In this document: positions 11,183 through 19,865 of the stretch, piece by piece
Numbering within the stretch: position 1 is the stretch's first letter
Layout: the number at the start of each line of letters is the position of its first letter
Source: Arthrobacter sp. ES3-54
Lineage (GTDB): Bacteria > Actinomycetota > Actinomycetes > Actinomycetales > Micrococcaceae
Reading direction: 5' to 3'
DNA: 64,000 nt
Assembly (NCBI RefSeq): GCF_029504395.1
Contig: NZ_JAQFIF010000002.1
Coordinates: 496,001 to 560,000 of the forward strand
Notes under the pieces: model-generated
What the model was told of the DNA's origin: nothing
What the model saw: only the letters and a program-made list of their open reading frames with translations
The model's database searches: none
Position numbers and translations under genes: made by a program

Positions 11183-11839
11183 TCAGGTGGGGTCGTCACC
11201 ACGGGACAACCGGTCCCAGCTGTCAATCTCGTCCGCGGGGGCGGCCGGGGCAGTACCACCAACTGCAGTCCCGCCGGCGGCGGGCCTAGCGGCTGCCGCG
11301 TCATATTTGGTGCGGCTCTTCCAGTAACGGCCGGCCGGCACGATCGCCAGGGCGCTAATTCCCAGCAGGGCGCCAGCGACGACGGCGAGAACGGGGAACA
11401 CTGTCACGTCCACCTGCACGCTGCTGCCACTGATCCCGGTGGCGGCCGCGATCGATCCCTGCGCGGCGGACAGCGGGTCCGCCAGCACGACGGCTGCCGC
11501 GGCAACGATCCCCGCGGCCGCAAGGAGGATGATCGCCGTGACGACCCAGCGGGCCACGCGGCCGGCGATCGAGGCCGCGAGTCCGCCGGCGAGGGCGACA
11601 AGCGCCAGGGCCGTCACAGTGGTCGCAGCCTTGCTGCCCTGGACCTGCAGCCCGTCCTGGTTGGCCACGGCCGCGCCGAGCTGCGCGGGGTCGAGGTGCA
11701 CGGTGAGCCAGGTCTGGGTGGTAGTCCCGAACACGGCCAGCGACAGGGCGGCGATAACCAGGACCAGGGTGGACTTGCGGGCCCAGCCGGGGACGGCGGG
11801 CCGTGTGGTGGTCTTCACGGTTCCTTCCGGGTGCCCCAT
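11183..11839 (-). CDS. Trp biosynthesis-associated membrane protein (TIGR02234 type)
   Basis: 218 residues with four hydrophobic segments: about 24-42, 78-98, 103-128 and 145-166. This matches the actinobacterial family found next to trpE and trpC, whose biochemical role is unknown. The ATG overlaps the trpE stop (TGATG), so translation is coupled. The C-terminal 40 residues are hydrophilic and alanine-rich (AAGGTAVGGTAPAAPAD). Confidence 0.85.
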   Translation of the reverse strand: MGHPEGTVKTTTRPAVPGWARKSTLVLVIAALSLAVFGTTTQTWLTVHLDPAQLGAAVANQDGLQVQGSKAATTVTALALVALAGGLAASIAGRVARWVVTAIILLAAAGIVAAAAVVLADPLSAAQGSIAAATGISGSSVQVDVTVFPVLAVVAGALLGISALAIVPAGRYWKSRTKYDAAAARPAAGGTAVGGTAPAAPADEIDSWDRLSRGDDPT

Positions 11840-13404
11840 CAGGAATCCGCCCCGGCGTCGGGCACCGTATCAGCGGTGATGTTGTGCAGCGAACTGGCCG
11901 TGTGCACGGCGCGGAGCGGGGCGGCGGCCTTGTTGACTGTTTCCTGGGCCTCGGTGGGGTTGACCGAATCTGCCACGATCCCGCCTCCGGCCTGGACGTA
12001 AGCGCGTCCTTCCCGGAGCAGGGCCGAACGGATCGCGATCGCCATGTCCATGTCCCCGGCGAAGTCTAGGTAGCCCACCACGCCGCCGTAGATGCCGCGC
12101 CGGTGCGGTTCAAGTTCGTCCAGGAGGCGCAGGGCCCTCGGCTTCGGGGCACCGGAGAGGGTGCCGGCCGGGAACGTGGCCTTGAGGACGTCGTAGGCCT
12201 TGGCGGCCGGGGCAAGCTCGCCCACCACCGTGGACACCAGATGCATGATGTGGCTGAAGCGTTCCACTTCCATGAATTGGGTGACGTCAACGGATCCTGC
12301 GACGCAGACCTTGGAGAGGTCGTTGCGGGACAGGTCGACCAGCATCAGGTGCTCGGCGCGTTCTTTCTCGTCCGCCAGCAGTTCCTCGGCCAGGGCCTTG
12401 TCCGCCTCCACCGTCTTGCCGCGCGGCCGTGAGCCGGCGATGGGGTGGGTGATGACTTCATCCCCGGTCACGGTGACGAGGGCCTCCGGCGAGGAGCCGA
12501 CGATCGTGTATTCGCGGCCCGCGGCGTCCTCGAAGCTGAAGAGGTACATGTAGGGGCTGGGGTTGGTGTTCCGCAGGACCCGGTAGACGTCGAGGGGGTC
12601 GGCGCCGCACTCCATTTCGAAGCGGCGGGAGATCACCACCTGGAAGACCTCGCCGTCCACGATCGCCTCCTTGCCGCGGTCCAGGGCGGCCAGGTATTCG
12701 GATTCGTCCCAGCGTTCCTGCACGCTCGACGCGAAATCCAAGGCGGCCGTTTCGAGCACGGAGACAGGCTGCTCCACGGGGCGGCTGATCTTTTCCAGCA
12801 GGGCTTTGACGCGTGCGACGGCGTCGTGCCAGGCGTCGTCGACGCGTTCGGTGCTGTTGTCGAAGTTGATGGCGTTGGCGATCAACAGGACGGTGCCGTC
12901 CATGTTGTCGTGGACCGCCATGTCCGTGACGAGGTTGAGGGCCATTTCCGGCAGCTGGAGGTCATCCTCCGGCGGGCTGGTCAACTTCTCCCAGTGCCGG
13001 ACGGTTTCCCAGCCGAGGAATCCGACCAGGCCGGACGTGAACGGCGGCAGGCCGTCGAAGCGTTCGGTGCGGAGCGCCGCGACGGTGTCGCGGATGGCGT
13101 CCACCGGGTTGCCGTCCAGCGGCACACCGACCGGGGGCTCGCCCAGCCAGTGCGCGCTGCCGTCCTTGGTGGTCAGGGTGGCCCGGGAGCGGGAGCCGAT
13201 GAAGGAATAGCGGGACCAGGCGCCGCCGACCGCCGCCGATTCCATCAGGAACGTGCCGGGCTGGCCCTGGGCGAGCTTGCGGTAGAGCCCGATCGGGGTT
13301 TCGGCGTCAGCCAGCACCTTGAGCCGGACGGGGATGACGCGGCTGTGGCCTGCGAGTTCACGGAACTCTTCGAGGCCGGGGCTGATGATTCCAAGGTCCT
13401 GCAT
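11839..13404 (-). CDS. trpE: Anthranilate synthase component I
   Basis: Converts chorismate and ammonia (from the TrpG amidotransferase) to anthranilate. I chose the ATG at 13404 (MQDLGIISPG) rather than the longer frame to 13443; 521 residues. The chorismate-binding half contains SPSPYMYLF-like NPSPYMYLFSFE, SSPEALV, HPIAGSRPRG and AGGGIVADS. No trpG or trpD lies nearby, so those subunits must be encoded elsewhere. The 117-bp gap to hisI has a 12-bp palindrome (accggatccggt, 13442-13453) and a TATAGA (13429-13424, minus strand) that could be a -10. No tryptophan-rich leader peptide is visible. Confidence 0.96.
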   Translation of the reverse strand: MQDLGIISPGLEEFRELAGHSRVIPVRLKVLADAETPIGLYRKLAQGQPGTFLMESAAVGGAWSRYSFIGSRSRATLTTKDGSAHWLGEPPVGVPLDGNPVDAIRDTVAALRTERFDGLPPFTSGLVGFLGWETVRHWEKLTSPPEDDLQLPEMALNLVTDMAVHDNMDGTVLLIANAINFDNSTERVDDAWHDAVARVKALLEKISRPVEQPVSVLETAALDFASSVQERWDESEYLAALDRGKEAIVDGEVFQVVISRRFEMECGADPLDVYRVLRNTNPSPYMYLFSFEDAAGREYTIVGSSPEALVTVTGDEVITHPIAGSRPRGKTVEADKALAEELLADEKERAEHLMLVDLSRNDLSKVCVAGSVDVTQFMEVERFSHIMHLVSTVVGELAPAAKAYDVLKATFPAGTLSGAPKPRALRLLDELEPHRRGIYGGVVGYLDFAGDMDMAIAIRSALLREGRAYVQAGGGIVADSVNPTEAQETVNKAAAPLRAVHTASSLHNITADTVPDAGADS

Positions 13405-13521
13405 GGCTGTGCTTTCCGCCTGTTCTATAGGTGGACCGGCCACCGGATCCGGTCATGGATCTGTGTGGGTCCGGTTCGTGAAGCTGTGTGTCCTGTTGCG
13501 GGTCTGCTACTGCAGGGGCGC

Positions 13522-13968
13522 TTAGCCTCCGTGGCCGACGACGGCGTCCAGCTCGCGGCCATCGAAGCAGGTCCGGGTTCCGGTGTGGCACGCTGCGCCG
13601 ACCTGGTCGACCCGGACCAGCAGGGCATCGCCGTCGCAGTCCATGGCGAGCGACTTGACCCATTGCACATGCCCGGAGGTGTCGCCCTTGCGCCAGTACT
13701 CCTGCCGGGACCGCGAAAAGAAGGTCACGCGTCCGCTCGTCATGGTGCGGTGCAGCGCCTCGTCATCCATCCAGCCCAGCATCAGTACCTCGTGGGTATC
13801 GAACTGTTGGACGATCGCGGCCACCAGGCCTGCGCTGTCCCGTTTGAGGGCGTCCGCCAGTCCGGCCGGCAGGGGGCTGCCGTTGACGGGACTGCCATCG
13901 ACGGCGCTGGTGACGGGGCCGGCGCTGTCATTGACGGGGCTGGGGGCGGGGGCGGGCTGCTCAGACAT
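13522..13968 (-). CDS. hisI: Phosphoribosyl-AMP cyclohydrolase
   Basis: Third step of histidine synthesis, opening the ring of phosphoribosyl-AMP. The start at 13968 ([10 protein letters not shown]) gives 148 residues; the first 40 are a proline/serine-rich extension with SPVN repeats not needed for the fold. Core motifs: [28 protein letters not shown], and the Zn/Mg-binding segment MDCDGDALL with CHTGTRTCF. It is a stand-alone HisI, with hisE encoded separately at 16,697. It is transcribed toward trpE and probably heads the trp block here. Confidence 0.95.
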   Translation of the reverse strand: MSEQPAPAPSPVNDSAGPVTSAVDGSPVNGSPLPAGLADALKRDSAGLVAAIVQQFDTHEVLMLGWMDDEALHRTMTSGRVTFFSRSRQEYWRKGDTSGHVQWVKSLAMDCDGDALLVRVDQVGAACHTGTRTCFDGRELDAVVGHGG

Positions 13969-14144
13969 CAGATCAAGTCTAGTGCCTCCGGGCTGGCCGC
14001 CGGCCTGCGGGCCGTCCCGCCGCTTAACACTGTAGCCCGATCGGGGCGCCGGCCGTGGTCCCCCGCCGGTTGATGCCGCCAGGCACGGTTGCGGCGGCGA
14101 TTCCTGTGCCCACGCACGGCCGTCTCGTGCTAGTTTCACAAGTG

Positions 14145-14789
14145 ATGCATTTCGTCGAACCGTCCCGAGAAGTCCTGGCCGAAACCCTGCTTGCGGCCGG
14201 CCCTGATGCCGCCACGCTCTGCACAGGTTGGCTCACCCGCGACCTCGCCGCGCACCTGTACCTGCGCGAGCGGAAAATCGCCGTCGGACTGGGCCTGCTG
14301 ATCAAGCGCCTCTCCAAGGCCTCAGACCAGGCGACTGCCGAACTGGCGCGCACGCTGAAGACCCCCGAGGACTACGCCAGGCTCATCAACGACTTCCGCG
14401 GCGGTCCCCCGGCGCTGTCCCCGCTGCGGATCAAGGCCCTGGACGAGAGCTCCAACCTGATCGAGTACTTTGTGCACACCGAGGACGTGCGCCGCGCCGT
14501 GGACCGCTGGGCCCCGCGGGCCCTGGACCAGGCCTACTCGGACGCCCTGTGGGATGAGCTCGTCAAGCGGGCCGCGATCCTGTACCGCGGCGTGGATCTG
14601 GGCATTGTGCTGGTGAGCCCCTCCGGGCCGCGGCACGTGGCCAAACGCGCCCCCGTCTCGGTGGCCATCGTCGGCGAGCCGGGCGAACTGCTCATGCACG
14701 CCCACGGCCGCACCCGCCACGCCCTCGTGACGTTCGAAGGCCAGCCGGACGCCGTCGCGCTCCTGCAGTCCGCCGAAGTCGGCCTCTAA
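14145..14789 (+). CDS. TIGR03085 family metal-binding protein (DinB/maleylpyruvate isomerase-like)
   Basis: 214 residues from ATG 14145 ([10 protein letters not shown]). The N-terminal four-helix-like region carries [18 protein letters not shown], matching the conserved W-x-x-x-D-L-x-x-H metal site of the mycothiol-dependent maleylpyruvate isomerase N-domain/DinB superfamily. A second histidine is in [12 protein letters not shown]. Substrate unknown; relatives occur throughout mycothiol-producing actinobacteria. A GTG directly precedes the ATG and no clear ribosome site is seen, so the mRNA may be leaderless. Divergent from hisI, convergent with hisF. Confidence 0.8.
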   Translation: MHFVEPSREVLAETLLAAGPDAATLCTGWLTRDLAAHLYLRERKIAVGLGLLIKRLSKASDQATAELARTLKTPEDYARLINDFRGGPPALSPLRIKALDESSNLIEYFVHTEDVRRAVDRWAPRALDQAYSDALWDELVKRAAILYRGVDLGIVLVSPSGPRHVAKRAPVSVAIVGEPGELLMHAHGRTRHALVTFEGQPDAVALLQSAEVGL

Positions 14790-14813
14790 CTCCCCCTCCG
14801 CAAAACCAAACAA

Positions 14814-14869
14814 CGCGGGGTCTCCGACTGCCCGTATCCCCTCCGGGATGGGCGGTCAGTGACCCCGCG
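14814..14869. terminator. Bidirectional hairpin between TIGR03085 gene and hisF
   Basis: Outer perfect 9-bp stem cgcggggtc / gaccccgcg, with an inner partly paired arm (gtatccc / gggatgggc). It lies between two convergent genes, so it is likely a shared terminator, although no long T run follows. Confidence 0.7.
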
Positions 14870-14887
14870 CTACTACATGAAGGTGAA

Positions 14888-15664
14888 TCAGCGGACTTCG
14901 AAGCCTGCCTCGCGGATCGCGGCCTTGACCTGCGCGATCATGTCCAGCGGGCCGAAGTGGAAGACGGAGGCCGCCAGGACAGCGTCGGCGCCCGCTGCCA
15001 CGGCCGGCGGGAAGTGCTCCGGTTTGCCGGCGCCGCCGGAGGCGATGAGCGGGACCTTGACCCCGGCCCGCGCCAGGCGGATCAGTTCCAGGTCGAAGCC
15101 GTCCTTGGTGCCGTCGGCGTCGATCGAGTTCAGCAGGATTTCACCCACGCCGCGGTCGGCCGCTTCCCGTGCCCAGGCGATGGCATCGATTCCGGTCCCC
15201 TGCCGTCCGCCGTGGGTGGTGACCTCGAAGCCGGACGCTGTGGGCTGCGAGCCCGGACGGGTGCGCCTGGCGTCGAGGGAGAGCACCAGGACCTGGGAAC
15301 CAAAGTGCCGGGTGATCTCGTCGATCACGTCCGGCCGGGCCACGGCCGCGGTGTTGATGGCGGCCTTGTCCGCGCCGCAGCGCAGGAGTTTGTCCACCTC
15401 AGCCACGCCGCGGACGCCGCCGCCCACCGTCAGCGGAATGAAGACTTCCTCGGCGGTGCGGCGGACGACGTCGAACGTGGTCTCCCGGTTGCCGGAGGAC
15501 GCCGTGACGTCAAGGAAGGTCAGCTCGTCGGCGCCGCTGTTGTCGTAACGGTGCGCCAGTTCCACCGGGTCCCCGGCGTCGCGGAGGCCCTCAAAGTTGA
15601 TGCCCTTGACCACACGGCCGGCATCGACGTCGAGGCACGGGATGACGCGCACGGCAACAGTCAT
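14888..15664 (-). CDS. hisF: Imidazole glycerol phosphate synthase cyclase subunit
   Basis: With HisH, forms imidazole glycerol phosphate and AICAR from PRFAR. The start at 15664 ([10 protein letters not shown]) has AGGAGAAGTC upstream; 258 residues. Catalytic aspartates are Asp12 in [12 protein letters not shown] and the one in LSLDARRTR. Phosphate-binding loops VGGGVRG and IASGGAG are present. hisH and hisA are not in the window. Confidence 0.97.
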   Translation of the reverse strand: MTVAVRVIPCLDVDAGRVVKGINFEGLRDAGDPVELAHRYDNSGADELTFLDVTASSGNRETTFDVVRRTAEEVFIPLTVGGGVRGVAEVDKLLRCGADKAAINTAAVARPDVIDEITRHFGSQVLVLSLDARRTRPGSQPTASGFEVTTHGGRQGTGIDAIAWAREAADRGVGEILLNSIDADGTKDGFDLELIRLARAGVKVPLIASGGAGKPEHFPPAVAAGADAVLAASVFHFGPLDMIAQVKAAIREAGFEVR

Positions 15665-15749
15665 GACTTCTCCTGATGTTTGCTGGAGGGTAATTGCGGC
15701 AGGGGTGATTGCTGGAGGTATTCGCTGGCCAGGCCCGGCGGGTGGGCGC

Positions 15750-16592
15750 CTAGATGCGGCAGGCGTGGATGCTGCTGACCAGGATGGCGCGGGCGCCGAG
15801 GTCATAGAGCTCGTCCATGATCCGGTTGGTTTCCCGCTTGGGCACCATCGAGCGGACGGCAACCCAGTCCGAATCGCGCAGCGGCGAGACGGTGGGCGAT
15901 TCCAGCCCCGGGGTGAGTGCGGCGGCCTGCTCCACGAGTTCCTTGCGGATGTCGTAGTCCATCATCACGTACTGCCGGGCCACGAGGACGCCCTGGAGCC
16001 TGCGGATCAGCACCTCAGTGGCCGGGTTCTGCTCGCCCTTGCGGCCGATCAGCACTGACTCGGAATTGAGGATCGGCTCGCCGAAGATCTCCATGCCGGC
16101 GGCCTTGAGCGTGGTGCCGGTCTCGACGACGTCGGCGATCGCGTCCGCGACGCCGAGGCGGACGGAGGATTCCACGGCGCCATCGAGGCGGACCACTTTG
16201 GCGTTGATGCCCCGCTCGGCCAGGTAGCCGCGCAGCAGTCCGTCGTAGCTCGTGGCCAGGCGCTTGCCTTCGAGCTGGGCGACGTTGCTGAAGTCGCCGA
16301 TCGGGCCGGCGAAGCGGAAGGTGGAAGCGGCAAAGCCCAGCGGCAGCAGCTCCTCAGCCTCGACCTCTGCGTCCAGCAGCAGGTCGCGGCCGGTGATGCC
16401 GACGTCGAGCGTTCCCTGGCCCACGTACACGGCAATGTCGCGGGGGCGGAGGAAGAAGAATTCAATATCGTTGTCCGGGTCCACCATGACCAGCTCGCGG
16501 GTATCGCGGCGCTGGCGGTAGCCGGCCTCAGCCAGCATGGCCGCGGCAGCTTCGGACAGGGATCCCTTGTTCGGGACGGCAACTCTCAGCAT
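15750..16592 (-). CDS. hisG: ATP phosphoribosyltransferase
   Basis: Committed step of histidine synthesis, ATP + PRPP to phosphoribosyl-ATP, normally feedback-inhibited by histidine. The start at 16592 ([10 protein letters not shown]) gives 280 residues, the long HisG form that carries the C-terminal ACT-like regulatory domain (about residues 205-280). The PRPP loop [13 protein letters not shown] is present. Follows hisE on the same strand with about 100 bp between; probably one unit. Confidence 0.96.
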   Translation of the reverse strand: MLRVAVPNKGSLSEAAAAMLAEAGYRQRRDTRELVMVDPDNDIEFFFLRPRDIAVYVGQGTLDVGITGRDLLLDAEVEAEELLPLGFAASTFRFAGPIGDFSNVAQLEGKRLATSYDGLLRGYLAERGINAKVVRLDGAVESSVRLGVADAIADVVETGTTLKAAGMEIFGEPILNSESVLIGRKGEQNPATEVLIRRLQGVLVARQYVMMDYDIRKELVEQAAALTPGLESPTVSPLRDSDWVAVRSMVPKRETNRIMDELYDLGARAILVSSIHACRI

Positions 16593-16696
16593 GGGAAAAG
16601 TCTTTCTTGGGTTCGGAAGGATCTGTGGGGGCACATCGGCCACGCGGTGCACGGGATCCGCCAGCGAAGTCATAGCGGTTTCCGGTGCGGGCGCGG

Positions 16697-16960
16697 CTAA
16701 AGATGCTTGTAGACGTCTTCCAGGGTGAGTCCTTTGGCGAGCATCAGAACCTGCAGGTGGTACAGCAGCTGCGAAATTTCCTCGGCCGCGGCTTCATCGG
16801 ACTCATACTCGGCAGCCATCCAAACCTCGGCTGCTTCCTCCACGACCTTCTTGCCGATGCCATGGACTCCGGAATCCAGTTCGGCGACGGTGCGGGAGCC
16901 CTCCGGGCGGACGGCTGCCTTTTCACTCAGTTCTGCGAACAGCGACTCGAAATTCTTCAC
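16697..16960 (-). CDS. hisE: Phosphoribosyl-ATP pyrophosphatase
   Basis: Second step of histidine synthesis, hydrolysing phosphoribosyl-ATP to phosphoribosyl-AMP. GTG start at 16960 ([10 protein letters not shown]), 87 residues, typical for a stand-alone HisE. All-alpha MazG-like fold with motifs [11 protein letters not shown] and [13 protein letters not shown], the acidic Mg-binding positions. Confidence 0.93.
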   Translation of the reverse strand: MKNFESLFAELSEKAAVRPEGSRTVAELDSGVHGIGKKVVEEAAEVWMAAEYESDEAAAEEISQLLYHLQVLMLAKGLTLEDVYKHL

Positions 16961-17056
16961 GCCCCCAAGCCTACTTGCTCCCGGCGCGGGAACGCCCGCC
17001 GGGCCGTTGCATGACGGAGGGGATGTGAGGCGACACACATGCAACACGGCCAACAC

Positions 17057-17094
17057 GGCCGGCGCGGGCGGCCAGGGTGGCGCCCGCGCCGGCC
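17057..17094 (-). terminator. Hairpin after ribH
   Basis: Perfect 14-bp GC-rich stem (17057-17070 with 17081-17094) around a 10-nt loop. It lies 33 bp downstream of the ribH stop on the minus strand and upstream of hisE. No T run follows. Likely the end of the riboflavin operon. Confidence 0.7.
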
Positions 17095-17126
17095 GCGGCT
17101 GCAGCTTAAGGGCTCAGCTCGAGGGT

Positions 17127-17612
17127 TTAGCCGAACTGCTTGAGGGTCACGGCGGTGGCCAGGGCGGCGGTAACTGCCTCGTGCCCCTTGTCCTCGGTGG
17201 ATCCCGGCAGGCCGGCCCGGTCGATCCCCTGCTGCTCGGTGTCGCACGTCAGCACGCCGAAGCCCACGGGAACGCCGGTGCGGACGCTGACCTCGGTCAG
17301 GCCCAGGGTGGCTGCCTCGCAGACATATTCGAAGTGCGGCGTACCGCCCCGGATGACGACCCCGAGCGCGACGACGGCGTCGAAGTGCGGTGCCAGCCGG
17401 GCCGCAGCGACAGGGAGCTCAAACGTGCCGGGCACGCGCAGGACCGTCGGCTCATTGATCCCGGCGTCCTTTGCGGCGCGCAGGGCGCCGTCGAGCAGTC
17501 CGTCCATGATCTGGGTATGCCAGCTCGCGGCCACAATGGCCAGTTTGAGCCGTGAGGTTTCCTCCGGCTTGAACGTGCTGAGGTCGATCTGGGGGGCGCC
17601 GTGGCCGCTCAT
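17127..17612 (-). CDS. ribH: 6,7-dimethyl-8-ribityllumazine synthase
   Basis: Condenses the ribityl pyrimidine with dihydroxybutanone phosphate; penultimate step to riboflavin. 161 residues with the conserved [25 protein letters not shown] (catalytic His93) and [11 protein letters not shown] motifs. An AAGGAA sequence precedes the ATG. Last gene of the operon, separated from ribA by 141 bp containing a strong hairpin, so its expression may be uncoupled from the others. Confidence 0.97.
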   Translation of the reverse strand: MSGHGAPQIDLSTFKPEETSRLKLAIVAASWHTQIMDGLLDGALRAAKDAGINEPTVLRVPGTFELPVAAARLAPHFDAVVALGVVIRGGTPHFEYVCEAATLGLTEVSVRTGVPVGFGVLTCDTEQQGIDRAGLPGSTEDKGHEAVTAALATAVTLKQFG

Positions 17613-17653
17613 AGGGTATTCCTTGCTGTTGAGTCTGGTGGTTGGGCCGCTGG

Positions 17654-17708
17654 CCTGCCAGCCGCGCTGCCGGCCGTCCTGGGCAGGACGGCCGGACAGG
17701 CTGGCAGG
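17654..17708 (-). other. Extended stem-loop between ribA and ribH
   Basis: Inner perfect 11-bp stem ccggccgtcct / aggacggccgg (17670-17680 with 17685-17695), enclosed by an 8-bp outer pair cctgccag / ctggcagg (17654-17661 with 17701-17708). It sits inside an otherwise tightly packed operon and could be an RNA processing site, an attenuator or a partial terminator. Confidence 0.6.
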
Positions 17709-17753
17709 GAACGCGGGGCGAAGCGGGTTGGGGCGGCCTGCAGGGCCTCCCGG

Positions 17754-18449
17754 TCAATCCTGGTCGGGCTCGAATCCGGGCAGGCTGGCGGCCGGCGCGG
17801 GTTCACCGTCCAGGACCAGGAGATGGTCCATCCGGTCCTTCTTGGTCTGCAGGTAGCGGATGTTCTGCTCCCGGGAGGGAACCTCCGTGGGGACCATCTC
17901 CACCACCTTGACGCCTGCCTGGGCGAGCCGGTCCTGCTTGTCCGGGTTGTTGCTCAGGAGCCTGATCTCGTGGAGTCCCATCTCCGCGAGGATCTGGGCG
18001 GCGGCCTTGTAGCAGCGCGCGTCAACCGGCAGCCCGAGCTGCTCGTTGGCCTCCACGGTGTCAAACCCGGCCTCCTGCAGGGCGTAGGCCTTCATCTTGT
18101 TCGCCAGGCCGATCCCTCGGCCCTCCTGGCCGCGCAGGTAGAGCAGGGTGCCGCCGAGTTCGTTGATCAGCTCAAGGGCATAGGCCAGCTGTTCGCCGCA
18201 GTCGCAGCGGTAGGAACCAAACACATCGCCGGTAAGGCACTCCGAATGGAGGCGGACTAGCGGGGCCTGGCCGTCCACCGGCGCCATCGGTGAACTGACC
18301 GCCAGGTGCTCGGCGCCGGTGGCCAGATCGGTCCAGGCCTGCGCCACGAAATCGCCAAAGGCGGTAGGCAGCTGGACGATGGGTCCTGCGCTGACCGGGT
18401 GCGGCTGGCGCGCCATGGCCATCTCTTCTCGGGTCTCCGAAGTCGTCAC
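17754..18449 (-). CDS. ribA: GTP cyclohydrolase II
   Basis: First step of the purine branch of riboflavin synthesis, opening GTP to the diaminopyrimidine. I use the GTG at 18449 (VTTSETREEM), which has a strong GGAGGAG site 5 bp upstream and lies 13 bp after the ribB stop; 231 residues. Zinc ligands are Cys71, Cys82 and Cys84 (SECLTGDVFGSYRCDC); RGQEGRGIGL and LLSNNPDKQ complete the active site. Many actinobacteria fuse this enzyme to RibB. Here the two are separate genes, each with its own stop and ribosome site. Confidence 0.95.
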   Translation of the reverse strand: MTTSETREEMAMARQPHPVSAGPIVQLPTAFGDFVAQAWTDLATGAEHLAVSSPMAPVDGQAPLVRLHSECLTGDVFGSYRCDCGEQLAYALELINELGGTLLYLRGQEGRGIGLANKMKAYALQEAGFDTVEANEQLGLPVDARCYKAAAQILAEMGLHEIRLLSNNPDKQDRLAQAGVKVVEMVPTEVPSREQNIRYLQTKKDRMDHLLVLDGEPAPAASLPGFEPDQD

Positions 18450-18462
18450 TATTTCTCCTCCA

Positions 18463-19182
18463 TCAGACGGGGTCCGTTGCGTGGTTACCGTGCTGTTCAG
18501 CTTCAAGGTACGCCACCAGATCCGCAATCGAAATCAGGGGGCAACCATGCTCAAGGGCGAAGCCGCGCAATCCGTCCAGCCGCATCATTTCTCCGTTGTC
18601 GTACACAACCTCTGCTATCACTCCCACGGGCTCCAGTCCGGCCAGCCGGCACAGGTCCACGGCCGCTTCGGTGTGGCCGGGACGTTCCCGCACTCCCCCC
18701 TTAACGGCGCGGAGCGGAAAAACATGCCCGGGACGGGTCAATGAATTTGGCTGACTTTGCGGGTCCGCCAGGATCCGGGCCGTCAGGGCGCGGTCCGTGG
18801 CGGAAATTCCGGTGCTGATACCCACCGCGGCATCGCAGGACACGGTGTAGGCGGTGCCCTTGGCGTCTTCGTTGATGGCCACCATCGGCGGCAGGGCCAG
18901 GGCGTCGGCCCGGTCGGCGTCGAGCGGTACGCAGATCACTCCGGAGCTGTAGCGGACTGTCCAGCCCATCAGCGCCGGGGTCGCGTGCTCGGCGGCGAAA
19001 ATGATGTCGCCTTCGTTCTCGCGGTCCTCGTTATCCACCACCAGGACGGGGCGCCCGGCTGCCATGGCGCTGATGGCGTCCTCGATCGGATCGAGGCCCA
19101 CCCGGCCCGTGCCGGCAGCGGCGGAGCGGAGCGCCTCTGCCGGGCCGGGCTGGTCTTTGACATGGTCTTTGAGTCGGCTCAT
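18463..19182 (-). CDS. ribB: 3,4-dihydroxy-2-butanone 4-phosphate synthase
   Basis: Makes the four-carbon unit of riboflavin from ribulose 5-phosphate. 239 residues with metal- and substrate-binding motif [10 protein letters not shown] at 50-59, and [19 protein letters not shown], and RPGHVFPL further on. It overlaps ribE by 4 bp (ATGA). It uses ribulose 5-phosphate, the substrate or product of the rpe gene just upstream of the operon. Confidence 0.96.
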   Translation of the reverse strand: MSRLKDHVKDQPGPAEALRSAAAGTGRVGLDPIEDAISAMAAGRPVLVVDNEDRENEGDIIFAAEHATPALMGWTVRYSSGVICVPLDADRADALALPPMVAINEDAKGTAYTVSCDAAVGISTGISATDRALTARILADPQSQPNSLTRPGHVFPLRAVKGGVRERPGHTEAAVDLCRLAGLEPVGVIAEVVYDNGEMMRLDGLRGFALEHGCPLISIADLVAYLEAEQHGNHATDPV

Positions 19183-19865
19183 TTCGCGGCCTCTTCCGTG
19201 GATGCGGATTCTCCGGCGGCAACTTCGGGGGCCCTGTGCGCTGCGGGCGACGTTCCGCCGGCAAAGGACAGCAGGCGCTCGGTGTACTTCGCCAGGACGT
19301 CGACCTCAAGGTTTACGTGGCCGCCGAGGGGTTTCTGGCCCAGGCCTGTCTCGGCCAGGGTGGTGGGGATCAGCCCCACTTCAAACCAGGGGGCCGGTTC
19401 GCTGGCCGGGCTGACGGCCGCGACGGTGAGGGAGACGCCGTCAACGGCGATGGATCCCTTTTCGGCGATGTATCTGGCCAGTCCGGCCGGCACTGCGAAC
19501 CGGAGCCGGTCCCAGTTGCCAAGCCCTTCACGCTCCAGGAGCTGGCCGACGCCGTCGACGTGTCCCTGCACCACGTGACCGTCCAGCCGGCCCCCGGCGG
19601 GTACGCAGCGTTCCAGATTGACGGGATCGCCCGCAGTGAGTTCTCCGATGGTGCTGCGGTCAAGGGTCTCGCCCATGACGTCGACGCTGAAGTCCCTGCC
19701 GTCGATCTGCGTCGCTGTGAGGCAGACGCCGTTGACAGCTATGGAACCACCGAGGGCGAGGCCGTCCGTGGTGCCGGGCGCGTGGAGCCGAACGGTGGCA
19801 CTGCTGTCTCCGTTGCGCTCAACGGACAGCACCTTCCCCTGCTCGGCGATAATTCCGGTAAACAT
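19179..19865 (-). CDS. ribE: Riboflavin synthase alpha chain
   Basis: Dismutates two lumazine molecules to riboflavin. The start at 19865 ([10 protein letters not shown]) is the family's invariant N-terminus, has GGAGG upstream and overlaps the ribD stop (TGATG). 228 residues with two lumazine-binding repeats: [11 protein letters not shown] in the first and [12 protein letters not shown] in the second. The last 25 residues are a low-complexity Ala/Glu tail. Confidence 0.96.
   Translation of the reverse strand: MFTGIIAEQGKVLSVERNGDSSATVRLHAPGTTDGLALGGSIAVNGVCLTATQIDGRDFSVDVMGETLDRSTIGELTAGDPVNLERCVPAGGRLDGHVVQGHVDGVGQLLEREGLGNWDRLRFAVPAGLARYIAEKGSIAVDGVSLTVAAVSPASEPAPWFEVGLIPTTLAETGLGQKPLGGHVNLEVDVLAKYTERLLSFAGGTSPAAHRAPEVAAGESASTEEAAK

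Noticed and set aside
13405..13521. Tryptophan leader peptide or attenuator upstream of trpE
   Set aside because: No run of Trp codons and no terminator/antiterminator pair found; only a 12-bp palindrome and a weak -10.
18449..18527. Broken fused ribBA gene by frameshift
   Set aside because: ribB ends at a proper stop, and ribA begins at a GTG with a strong ribosome site 13 bp later; both proteins are full-length, so separate genes fit better.
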